From a bacterium (GTDB taxonomy: Bacteria; UBP18; UBA7526), in the NCBI GenBank assembly GCA_030619985.1, contig JAUXAI010000039.1, positions 1-11,761 of the forward strand: DNA of 11,761 nucleotides. Reading direction: 5' to 3'. The notes below the pieces were generated by a model. That model was not told where the DNA came from. It made no database searches and saw only the letters and a list, made by a program, of their open reading frames with translations. Below, in pieces: positions 1-5,593 of this stretch. Each line of letters opens with the position of its first letter. Position 1 is the first letter of the stretch. Position numbers and translations under genes: made by a program.

Positions 1-642
1 TTGTCTGATTACATCTTCTCGGCTGTAAAGTCCACTCTTTGCTTGGCGAGTAATATTTATCCCGCCTGCCAGGATAATAAGATCTTGAATAAATGAATCT
101 TTGGTTATGGTAAATAATGGCCTTGCCCCTATCTGAACAAAAACTTTTGGCTTAGGTAGACCTTTAACCTTTTTACTAACGGAGTTTATTTTATTTTTCA
201 TTTGGCAAACTATTTCTTCTGCCTCGTCTTCTCTTCCAACGATTCTCCCTACTTCCATAAACTGCTTACAGATTTGAGAAAAGTTCTTGTTCTTATATAG
301 AGGAAAAGAAGTGACTCTTATGCCCAGGGATTTCAGTTTTTCAATCTGGTCAGGATCAGTTAAGGATGTAGCCAGTATTAAATCTGGTTTGAGAATTACT
401 ATCTTTTCTACGTCCACTTTAATTACTGTGCCCACCTTTTCTTTTTCTTCAGCCTCAGGAGGGCGGTCGCAATATATGGTGGTACCCACAATCCTATCCT
501 CCATTCCCAGAAGATAGAGTTCTTCGGTTATGGCAGGACTTAAGGAGACAATCCTCTGGGGTGATTCACTCCTTGCCTGTGAAATGGCAAAGAGAAGGAG
601 AAATAGGATTAAGGTTAAAACCTTTGTTCTTTTAATTTCCAT
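1..642 (-). CDS. btuF: BtuF-like corrinoid ABC transporter substrate-binding protein (3' end outside window)
   Basis: Exported binding protein predicted to capture vitamin B12 or other corrinoids for an ABC importer. The frame is open from the ATG at 642 to the window edge (214 codons), so the C-terminus is missing. Residues 1-25 form a signal peptide: a basic start (MEIKRTK), a leucine-rich core, then ISQARS. The mature part begins RIVSLSPAITEELYLLG, continues with VGTTIYCDRP and KIVILKPDLILA, and matches the first lobe of the Periplasmic_binding_2 (BtuF/FepB) fold. A GGAG ribosome site lies 8 nt before the ATG, and the start overlaps the upstream DUF71 gene by 28 bp. As last visible gene of the B12-riboswitch operon, corrinoid is a much likelier ligand than heme or siderophore, though the fold alone does not decide. 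Permease and ATPase genes would be expected beyond position 1. Confidence 0.85.
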   Translation of the reverse strand, partial: MEIKRTKVLTLILFLLLFAISQARSESPQRIVSLSPAITEELYLLGMEDRIVGTTIYCDRPPEAEEKEKVGTVIKVDVEKIVILKPDLILATSLTDPDQIEKLKSLGIRVTSFPLYKNKNFSQICKQFMEVGRIVGREDEAEEIVCQMKNKINSVSKKVKGLPKPKVFVQIGARPLFTITKDSFIQDLIILAGGINITRQAKSGLYSREDVIRQ

Positions 643-1289
643 TTTAAAATCTCCAGAAACCAATGATTCTTTTTTAATACTTTTTTACTTTTTGTAATTT
701 CGATTCGCTTCTTGAACAATGGCCCATAAATGGCGAGGGTGTGGTATTCGCCTTTTTCTCCACAGAGGTCGACGTTGCCTAGTTTCTTTAAGTCTTTTAT
801 GAATTCTTCATCTATTCTACGGCCCAACCATTCTCTACCTAACAAATCAGCCTTAGCAGCTACTACAAGAGCTTCAAAACCAGTCCGGATAAATTCTTTG
901 AGTAATCTCTCTCGGTCTTTTCCCCATAAGGGCAATAACGGTTGAATATCTGTCTCTCCACAAACTCTCTCTATCCAATCTCTGTGTTCCCGAAGGTCGA
1001 TATCACCAAAGATGCCTATCTTAATACCCTCCTTTTTCAACTCGGAAACTGCTTTTTTGAATACTCCTTCATAATTTTCCCAAGTAGTCTTTCTCTGTAT
1101 GATGGGGATGCCCATGGCATCTGCTTGGGTTCTCAAAAGAGCGGAACTGACTCCATGGGAACGAGAATGCCTACCATCCTCTGATACCATATTTAAGAGG
1201 TAGGCAACTTTGATATCTTGATCTTGCATCGCTCTATAGCAAGCCAATGATGTCTCCTTGCCCCCACTCCAAGAAACAAATGCCTTCAC
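615..1289 (-). CDS. DUF71/COG2102 PP-loop ATPase, B12-salvage type
   Basis: ATP-pyrophosphatase of the Dph6/MJ0570 family. In eukaryotes and archaea Dph6 amidates diphthine; bacteria lack diphthamide, and a published comparative-genomic analysis of DUF71/COG2102 predicted that a bacterial subgroup acts in B12 salvage. This gene's place between cob genes and btuF fits that. The PP-loop SGGKETS is at residues 8-14. A GDIDLREHRDWIERVCGE segment and the C-terminal GEKGEYHT motif (about 177-184) followed by GPLF are also family features. I chose GTG at 1289, giving 224 residues: it overlaps the preceding stop as GTGA, has a GGAG ribosome site 9 nt upstream, and starts just before the conserved VKAFVSWSGGK. 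An ATG 33 bp upstream (1322) is in frame but lies deep in the previous gene. The reaction is unknown; adenylation followed by amide formation is inferred. Confidence 0.85.
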   Translation of the reverse strand: MKAFVSWSGGKETSLACYRAMQDQDIKVAYLLNMVSEDGRHSRSHGVSSALLRTQADAMGIPIIQRKTTWENYEGVFKKAVSELKKEGIKIGIFGDIDLREHRDWIERVCGETDIQPLLPLWGKDRERLLKEFIRTGFEALVVAAKADLLGREWLGRRIDEEFIKDLKKLGNVDLCGEKGEYHTLAIYGPLFKKRIEITKSKKVLKKNHWFLEILKWKLKEQRF

Positions 1290-2215
1290 TCTCCTGCTCT
1301 CCAGTCCAAAACATTTCCACAAACCTGGCAGTGAAAACTATCCAAATCCATCCCCGCTCCGCATCCCGGACAGGCTTTCTGATTGTTCTTAGGTTTGGGG
1401 ATTTCTCCAACGACACTTCTGTATATCCTATAGTAATAAAAGTGCTCTTTGTTCATAAATTTTACAGCATAGGAGTTCTTCTTAAACTCTTCATCGGTTA
1501 TTTTGTTGGAGATAATCTCACGAATGTTTTCCATTCCTGAACCACACTCCAATGCCCTCTTATCCTGCCAAATAATCTCTTTGGGTAAAATATCTTCAAA
1601 TGCCTTACGTAAGATCCACTTTCCCAGAGACTTTCCGCCGTATTTTTTTAATTTCAAATCCAGATTTATTGATAAGGCAAAATTTACAAACTCTTTCTCT
1701 AAAAAAGGCTGGACAATTTTCATACCAAAAAAGTCACCTATACGATTAGAGCTAAATTTCATATTTCGCGATACTTTTTTAATGTATCCTTCCAAGTCAT
1801 CTATTTTTTGCATAAAAGAATAACCAGCAAAGAGCTCATCACTTCCATCACCAGTCATTATATCTTCCATTCCCATCTCTTTTGCTAATTTTAGGCCAAA
1901 GTAAACAACCAGATCATTAGGAATTGCCGGGTCAAAGCTCTTAAGGATCCTTATTACATCTGGAATAGAATCTATCGCTTCATCTATATTTACCCTTCTG
2001 TGATAATGGTTTAGTTTTAAATTCTTGGCCACTAATCCAGCATATGAGGTATCCTCTCCAAAGGATTCTAGGCTAACCGTGATGGCCTTCATATTGGGAT
2101 TTAAAACCGCTAAGATGCTGGTATCCAATCCTCCAGAAAAGAGTAGTCCTTCTGTAGAATTCTGCTGCATAGCCTCCCTCAATCTTTCTCGTAATTCAAT
2201 AGAGACTACTTTCAT
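1286..2215 (-). CDS. Standalone asparagine-synthetase-like amidotransferase domain with C-terminal zinc ribbon
   Basis: A 309-residue protein matching only the C-terminal synthetase half of AsnB. The PP-loop SGGLDTS is at residues 27-33 and the AsnB signature TGDGSDELFAGY at 121-132, followed by the helical FLEKEFVNFAL and GKWILRKAFEDILP segments typical of the family. There is no N-terminal glutaminase domain and no Cys2 nucleophile, so it would need free ammonia or a partner. Residues 282-299 carry CxxC-x10-CxxC (Cys282, 285, 296, 299), a zinc ribbon not found in ordinary AsnB. Its ATG forms an ATGA overlap with the cobS stop, and its own stop overlaps the GTG of the DUF71 gene, so it is tightly coupled to corrinoid salvage. 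Ordinary asparagine synthesis is therefore unlikely; ATP-dependent amidation of a corrinoid carboxylate is one inference. Family assignment is firm, substrate unknown. Confidence 0.85.
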   Translation of the reverse strand: MKVVSIELRERLREAMQQNSTEGLLFSGGLDTSILAVLNPNMKAITVSLESFGEDTSYAGLVAKNLKLNHYHRRVNIDEAIDSIPDVIRILKSFDPAIPNDLVVYFGLKLAKEMGMEDIMTGDGSDELFAGYSFMQKIDDLEGYIKKVSRNMKFSSNRIGDFFGMKIVQPFLEKEFVNFALSINLDLKLKKYGGKSLGKWILRKAFEDILPKEIIWQDKRALECGSGMENIREIISNKITDEEFKKNSYAVKFMNKEHFYYYRIYRSVVGEIPKPKNNQKACPGCGAGMDLDSFHCQVCGNVLDWRAGE

Positions 2216-2964
2216 AGAATTCCTCTATAGAGATTGAATAGTAGGAAAAGAATGAAGAGACTTCCCACTTCAATTATTTCGTTTATTGCTCCCAAGGTGT
2301 CGCCGGTCATTCCATTAATCCTCTTAGAAATAAATCTCATCAGAAGAAGGATTAGAGCCAGAATAAAGAAGAATAGTTCTAGGCCTAAGATTTTTAAGAA
2401 ACCTCCGGCAATCATCAGCGTAATTAAGCTGGCAACAACCAACTCCTTTCTTCCGCAATAGTTAACGAAGGCCTTTCCTGTTCCTCTCTTTCGAGCATAG
2501 ACAGATAAGGAACTGGCAACCACCATGGCCCATCTCCCCATAACAGGAAAGAGAAGTATGGCCCCTCTCTTTATTTCTAAAGGCATTTCGTGGAGCAGAA
2601 CTAACTTGAGCATTATTAAAGAGACTATTCCTACAATACCAAAGGCACCTACCCGGCTGTCTTTCATAATTTTTAAAATCTCTTCTCTCGATTTTCCTCC
2701 AGAGAGCCCATCAATAGTATCGATAAAGCCATCGATATGTAAGGCTCCGGTTAGAATAATCAAAACAATAATTGTCAAGGCATCTGCTACCAGGGGCGCT
2801 AAAAGAATAGAGAAACCCCAGTTGACCAGGACTAAGATTCCACCTAAGATTAATCCCACAATTGGAAAATAGGCTATGGACTTTCCCAGTCTCTTTTCAT
2901 CCTTAGAATATTTTTTACCGGGGGCTCGAGTTAAGAATTGGAGGGCGATTAGGAAATTTTTCAT
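2212..2964 (-). CDS. cobS: Adenosylcobinamide-GDP ribazoletransferase (cobalamin synthase)
   Basis: Integral membrane enzyme joining adenosylcobinamide-GDP to alpha-ribazole (or its 5'-phosphate) to form adenosylcobalamin (phosphate). The 250-residue length is normal. The N-terminal LIALQFLTRAP is typical, as is the central metal-binding signature LHIDGFIDTIDGL, with His76, Asp78, Asp82 and Asp85. MKDSRVGAFG (100-109) and a C-terminal MTGDTLGA motif also match CobS. Several hydrophobic segments are visible (about 30-57, 58-75, 107-126, a 175-207 block, and the C-terminus). The ATG overlaps the cobT stop (ATGA), with GGAGG just upstream, and the CobS stop overlaps the next start in the same way. 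It acts after CobU and CobT, both encoded just upstream. Confidence 0.97.
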   Translation of the reverse strand: MKNFLIALQFLTRAPGKKYSKDEKRLGKSIAYFPIVGLILGGILVLVNWGFSILLAPLVADALTIIVLIILTGALHIDGFIDTIDGLSGGKSREEILKIMKDSRVGAFGIVGIVSLIMLKLVLLHEMPLEIKRGAILLFPVMGRWAMVVASSLSVYARKRGTGKAFVNYCGRKELVVASLITLMIAGGFLKILGLELFFFILALILLLMRFISKRINGMTGDTLGAINEIIEVGSLFILFLLFNLYRGIL

Positions 2965-4037
2965 TCTTCCTCCAGACTCTTTGATACTTCAGCAGATTCG
3001 AAGGTTGCCATCTCGGTTAATACCTTCACCCCGACCTCAATGAGACTAATCCCTAAACAAGCGCCGGTTCCTTCGCCCAAGCGCATATCCAAGTCTAGCA
3101 AAGGTCGTAATCTCATCCTTTCCAAAATGGCCTTATGGCCTACCTCAACTGAAGAGTGGCTAGCGAAGATATAATCCTTTACTTTGGGTTCTAATTCGAA
3201 GGCGATCAATGCTCCAGCAGTAACGATGAAACCATCAGTAACCACTGGTATCCTGTGAGCTGCTGCTGCCAGAAAGGAACCGGCCAATCCTCCGATCTCG
3301 AAGCCCCCTACCTTGGCCAAGACATCTATGGGATCCTTTGGATTAGGTCTATTTAATTTGATAGCCCTCTTTATTACCTTTATCTTATTTTCAAATATTC
3401 CATCATTTATTCCTGTTCCCCGACCAGTAACCTCTTCTACTGGCCTACCAGTAATGACTGCCGTGACAGCGCTTGAGGGCGTAGTATTCCCTATCCCCAT
3501 GTCTCCTAAGCCCAGGATGTCGATTCCCTTCTTATACTCTTCCTCAAATACCTCTATTCCGGCCTCAATAGACTCTATTGCCTCTTCCCTGGTCATGGCC
3601 GGCCCCTTGGCCATATTCTTTGTCCCATACCCTATTTTTTTATCTATAACATTTTGCATTTTGAATTTTGCATTTTGAATTTTAGTAGCTACCCCCATAT
3701 CTACAACTATTACTCTTGCTCCTATATGGCGGGCTAAGACATTTATTCCCGCTCCTCCCCGTATGAAGTTATAGACCATCTGGGGGGTTACTTCTTGGGG
3801 GAAGGCGCTTACTCCTTCTTTAACTACTCCATGGTCCCCGGCCATAGTGAAGATAACTTTGTTCTTAAAGGAAGGGTTCTTTTCCCCAGTAATTCCTACT
3901 ACTTTCTTGGCCAATTCTTCTAACCTTCCCAGAGAATCTTGTGGCTTAGTCAGATTATCTAGTCTCTTTTGAGCCTCTACCTTTAGTTTCTTATCAACTG
4001 GCCCTATTCTTTTGATTATTTCTTCAATCCTTCCCAT
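2961..4037 (-). CDS. cobT: Nicotinate-nucleotide:base phosphoribosyltransferase (lower-ligand activation)
   Basis: Cytosolic enzyme transferring phosphoribose from nicotinate mononucleotide to a base such as 5,6-dimethylbenzimidazole, giving alpha-ribazole phosphate for CobS. The 358-residue length is typical. Recognisable segments are KPQDSLGRLEELA (31-43), TMAGDHGV (64-71), the GTKNMAKGPAMT stretch from about 138, GLGDMGIGNTTPSSAV, TGRGTGI, and GEGTGACLG near 321, where Glu322 matches the catalytic Glu317 of Salmonella CobT. Residues 119-129 (KIQNAKFKMQN) are read from a 14-bp tandem repeat and sit in a normally variable loop before the conserved KKIGYGTKN. The start is 5 bp after the cobU stop, with an AAGGGG ribosome site overlapping the cobU end; the stop overlaps cobS. 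Which base it uses cannot be told; no bluB is in the window. Confidence 0.97.
   Translation of the reverse strand: MGRIEEIIKRIGPVDKKLKVEAQKRLDNLTKPQDSLGRLEELAKKVVGITGEKNPSFKNKVIFTMAGDHGVVKEGVSAFPQEVTPQMVYNFIRGGAGINVLARHIGARVIVVDMGVATKIQNAKFKMQNVIDKKIGYGTKNMAKGPAMTREEAIESIEAGIEVFEEEYKKGIDILGLGDMGIGNTTPSSAVTAVITGRPVEEVTGRGTGINDGIFENKIKVIKRAIKLNRPNPKDPIDVLAKVGGFEIGGLAGSFLAAAAHRIPVVTDGFIVTAGALIAFELEPKVKDYIFASHSSVEVGHKAILERMRLRPLLDLDMRLGEGTGACLGISLIEVGVKVLTEMATFESAEVSKSLEEE
3651..3683 (-). repeat. 14-bp tandem repeat inside cobT
   Basis: Two perfect direct copies of TTTTGCATTTTGAA (plus strand) with a partial third, 33 bp in all, translated in frame as CobT residues 119-129. The AT-rich 'attcaaaatgcaaaa' style resembles the intergenic repeat at 6480-6630 and not neighbouring cobT codons. 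The tract replaces a variable loop and leaves the reading frame intact. Confidence 0.8.
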
Positions 4038-4042
4038 TTACA

Positions 4043-4558
4043 TCACCCCTTCACTTTTACTGGAATTCCAGATACCACCAGATAGACTTCATCTGCTGCC
4101 TGAGCGACTATCTGGTTTGCTCTGCCTGCTATATCTCTAAACCTTCGGGCTAATTTGTTATCTGGTACAATTCCCATTCCTACTTCGTTAGAGACTATCA
4201 AAACGGTTGCCTTAATCTCTCTTATTTTGTTTACCAGTTGCCTAATTTTTTTTAAAACATCCTTCTTACCGCTCAATAATAAATTAGAAATTAAGAGGGT
4301 GAGGCAGTCTAAGAGAATGACCTCATTCTTTTCTGCTATTCGGGATAATACTTCAGTAATATTCTTCTCCTTCTCTATTGTCTTCCAGTGAGCGGGGCGA
4401 TTCTTTCGATGAATCTTTATCCTCACTTCCATCTCTTTATCTTTTGCCTGGGCGGTGGCAATATAGGTCACTTTCTTACTTAATCTATTGGCCGACTTCT
4501 GGGCGAAAGCGCTCTTGCCGCTCCTCGCCCCTCCAGTGATAAATATTAACCTTCCCAT
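4043..4558 (-). CDS. cobU: Adenosylcobinamide kinase / adenosylcobinamide-phosphate guanylyltransferase
   Basis: Bifunctional enzyme that phosphorylates adenosylcobinamide and then transfers GMP from GTP, making the adenosylcobinamide-GDP used by CobS. At 171 residues it is a normal length. GGARSGKS (9-16) is the Walker A loop. In RIKIHRKNRPAHW, His50 aligns with His46 of Salmonella CobU, which is guanylylated during catalysis. VILLDCLTLLISNLL is the Walker B-like strand, and SNEVGMGIVPDNKLARRFRDIAGRANQ with the C-terminal DEVYLVVSGIPVKVKG is highly characteristic. I chose ATG 4558: it has a GAGG ribosome site and begins MGRLIFITGGARSGKS as the family does. An in-frame start at 4615 would add 19 residues read from dispersed repeat sequence and is rejected. 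First gene of the B12-riboswitch operon. Confidence 0.96.
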   Translation of the reverse strand: MGRLIFITGGARSGKSAFAQKSANRLSKKVTYIATAQAKDKEMEVRIKIHRKNRPAHWKTIEKEKNITEVLSRIAEKNEVILLDCLTLLISNLLLSGKKDVLKKIRQLVNKIREIKATVLIVSNEVGMGIVPDNKLARRFRDIAGRANQIVAQAADEVYLVVSGIPVKVKG

Positions 4559-4571
4559 CTTTACCTCGCTT

Positions 4572-4691
4572 CGCTCGGCGACACGGATTATCACAGATTG
4601 ATTATAGATTTGCACAGATCACAGTTTCGTGTTGATTCGTGTTTTAATTGCTTCTTGCTTTTGCTTTGCAGTTCGTGTCTATTCGTGTTAC
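4572..4691 (-). repeat. Dispersed-repeat leader between B12 terminator and cobU
   Basis: Noncoding leader made of short degenerate repeats: a CACGGATT-ATCACAGATT-GCACAGATCACAG block (about 4580-4625), then pairs of TTCGTGT/ATTCGTGT words around 4624-4642 and 4671-4689. The first block closely matches 7645-7695 upstream of ribH, so it is a dispersed family. It lies between the riboswitch terminator and the cobU ribosome site, lengthening the leader by over 100 nt. No gene is supported here. Confidence 0.75.
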
Positions 4692-4732
4692 AAAAAAAAT
4701 CCTCAAGGCCTTCTTGAAGGAACCTTGAGGAT
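4692..4732 (-). terminator. Intrinsic terminator of the cobalamin riboswitch
   Basis: On the minus strand ATCCTCAAGG (4732-4723) pairs perfectly with CCTTGAGGAT (4708-4699). The loop contains a smaller CCTTC/GAAGG hairpin, and the stem is followed at once by a run of seven or more T. A near copy of the 3' arm, CCTTCGAGG (4761-4753), lies just downstream of the aptamer and could pair with the 5' arm CCTCAAGG with one bulged C, a plausible antiterminator. The pairing choice is inferred; the hairpin is seen directly. Confidence 0.9.
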
Positions 4733-4772
4733 AAAAAAGTACTTCAACCTTCCCTCGAAGGCCAGTTACTTC

Positions 4773-4932
4773 AGCATCCAGCGAGATTTCCTGGCTTCCG
4801 GATCATCCTACTTCCCACGCCTTCCCGAGACGCGAATTATCGCAAATACTCAGTGGCGGTTGTGGGTTTCGTCCCCAGTTACAGTGGCGGGGCCACTCCG
4901 GTTTCTCACCGGATTCCCTCAGCCTGGATACT
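4773..4932 (-). promoter_or_regulatory. Cobalamin (AdoCbl) riboswitch aptamer
   Basis: Transcribed leader of the cob operon. It contains the conserved core in order: a GAGGGAATCCGGTG segment, GCCCCGCCACTGTAA, and the B12 box AAGCCAGGAAATCTCGCTGG (4797-4778). The closing P1 helix can form between GTATCC (4931-4926) and GGATGC (4779-4774). With the terminator that follows, it would stop transcription of cobU-cobT-cobS and downstream genes when cobalamin is abundant. A peripheral arm at 4851-4827 holds a repeat-like palindromic segment resembling tracts at 4624-4690 and 10859-10900. Confidence 0.95.
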
Positions 4933-4955
4933 TACTATATTTAGTTACTGAATCT

Positions 4956-4984
4956 AGTTTAACCTATTATTTCCCGTTTGTCAA
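4956..4984 (-). promoter_or_regulatory. Sigma70-like promoter for the cob operon
   Basis: TTGACA (4984-4979) is a perfect -35, followed by a 17-bp spacer and TAAACT (4961-4956) as -10. Predicted transcription starts near 4949, about 17 nt before the riboswitch. The -35 lies inside the last codons of the upstream phosphatase gene, so the cob operon gets its own start without an intergenic gap. Confidence 0.7.
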
Positions 4985-5593
4985 GTTTTTTAGATGGGAG
5001 GTATCATTCTGGAGCAAGACCTTTGCTCTCTTACTTTGATACTCGATAATGGAGATTCCTCCATTGCTGGTAATTGTCTTCCACCAATTGTCGGTTCCCA
5101 GGCCTAAGGCATCCATGAGGATAATGCGGATCGGCCCTCCGTGGGTGACGATGGCTACCCTTTGATTGGGGTGAGTGCTAATGATTTTCTTTATTGTAGT
5201 CTTAGTACGTTCTGCTAATTCCTGGATGCTCTCTCCTCTGGGAATTTTAATCTTAGAGGGCTCTCTCTCCCATTCATCAAGAAGCCCTCTCCACTCCCTT
5301 TGAATTTCATCATGCGTCTTCCCCTCCCAATCACCAAAGTCTATTTCCCTTAACTGAGGGAGGGTTCTTATCTTCAAGGAGTGGTAACGATTTATAGCCT
5401 TTGCTGTATACTCTGTTCTTCTTAGGTCGCTGGAGTAGATAGCGTTTAAGGGCTCGTTTCTTAATCTTAGGGCGGTCTCTTTCGTCTGCCTCTTCCCCTT
5501 TCTTGTCAAGGGCGTATCCCTATGCCCCTGATATCTTCTATCCCTATTGTAAGGTGTTTCGCCATGCCTGATTAAGATTAGGGTAGTGCTCAT
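4967..5593 (-). CDS. Histidine phosphatase (phosphoglycerate mutase family), possible alpha-ribazole phosphatase CobC
   Basis: A 208-residue histidine-phosphatase-superfamily protein. The RHGET motif gives the phospho-acceptor His10, followed by YQGHRDTPLTRKG, the SSDLRRTEYTA segment, REIDFGDWEGKTHDEI and the second catalytic histidine in THGG (His151). These are CobC/GpmB-like features. Dephosphorylation of alpha-ribazole phosphate or cobalamin phosphate is the best guess because cobU, cobT and cobS lie just downstream, but the family is broad and sequence alone cannot exclude another phosphomonoester. Its ATG overlaps the PHP gene stop (ATGA), so it is cotranscribed with the upstream FMN-controlled operon and not with the B12-riboswitch genes. 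Its last codons contain the -35 element of the cob promoter. Confidence 0.85.
   Translation of the reverse strand: MSTTLILIRHGETPYNRDRRYQGHRDTPLTRKGKRQTKETALRLRNEPLNAIYSSDLRRTEYTAKAINRYHSLKIRTLPQLREIDFGDWEGKTHDEIQREWRGLLDEWEREPSKIKIPRGESIQELAERTKTTIKKIISTHPNQRVAIVTHGGPIRIILMDALGLGTDNWWKTITSNGGISIIEYQSKRAKVLLQNDTSHLKNLTNGK

Noticed and set aside
615-1289. Diphthamide synthase Dph6
   Set aside because: Diphthamide is absent from bacteria, and the window has bacterial riboswitches and promoters; the B12-operon context fits the bacterial DUF71 group better.
1286-2215. Truncated asparagine synthetase pseudogene
   Set aside because: The frame is intact, has both family motifs, gains an ordered zinc ribbon, and is coupled to neighbours by ATGA/GTGA overlaps, which argues for a functional standalone protein.
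4559-4615. Longer cobU start adding 19 residues
   Set aside because: The added residues are read from dispersed repeat sequence, and the internal ATG at 4558 has a ribosome site and the family-typical start.
4629-5039. Plus-strand open frame of 136 codons
   Set aside because: It runs antisense through the B12 terminator, riboswitch and end of the phosphatase gene; the conserved RNA motifs explain the region.
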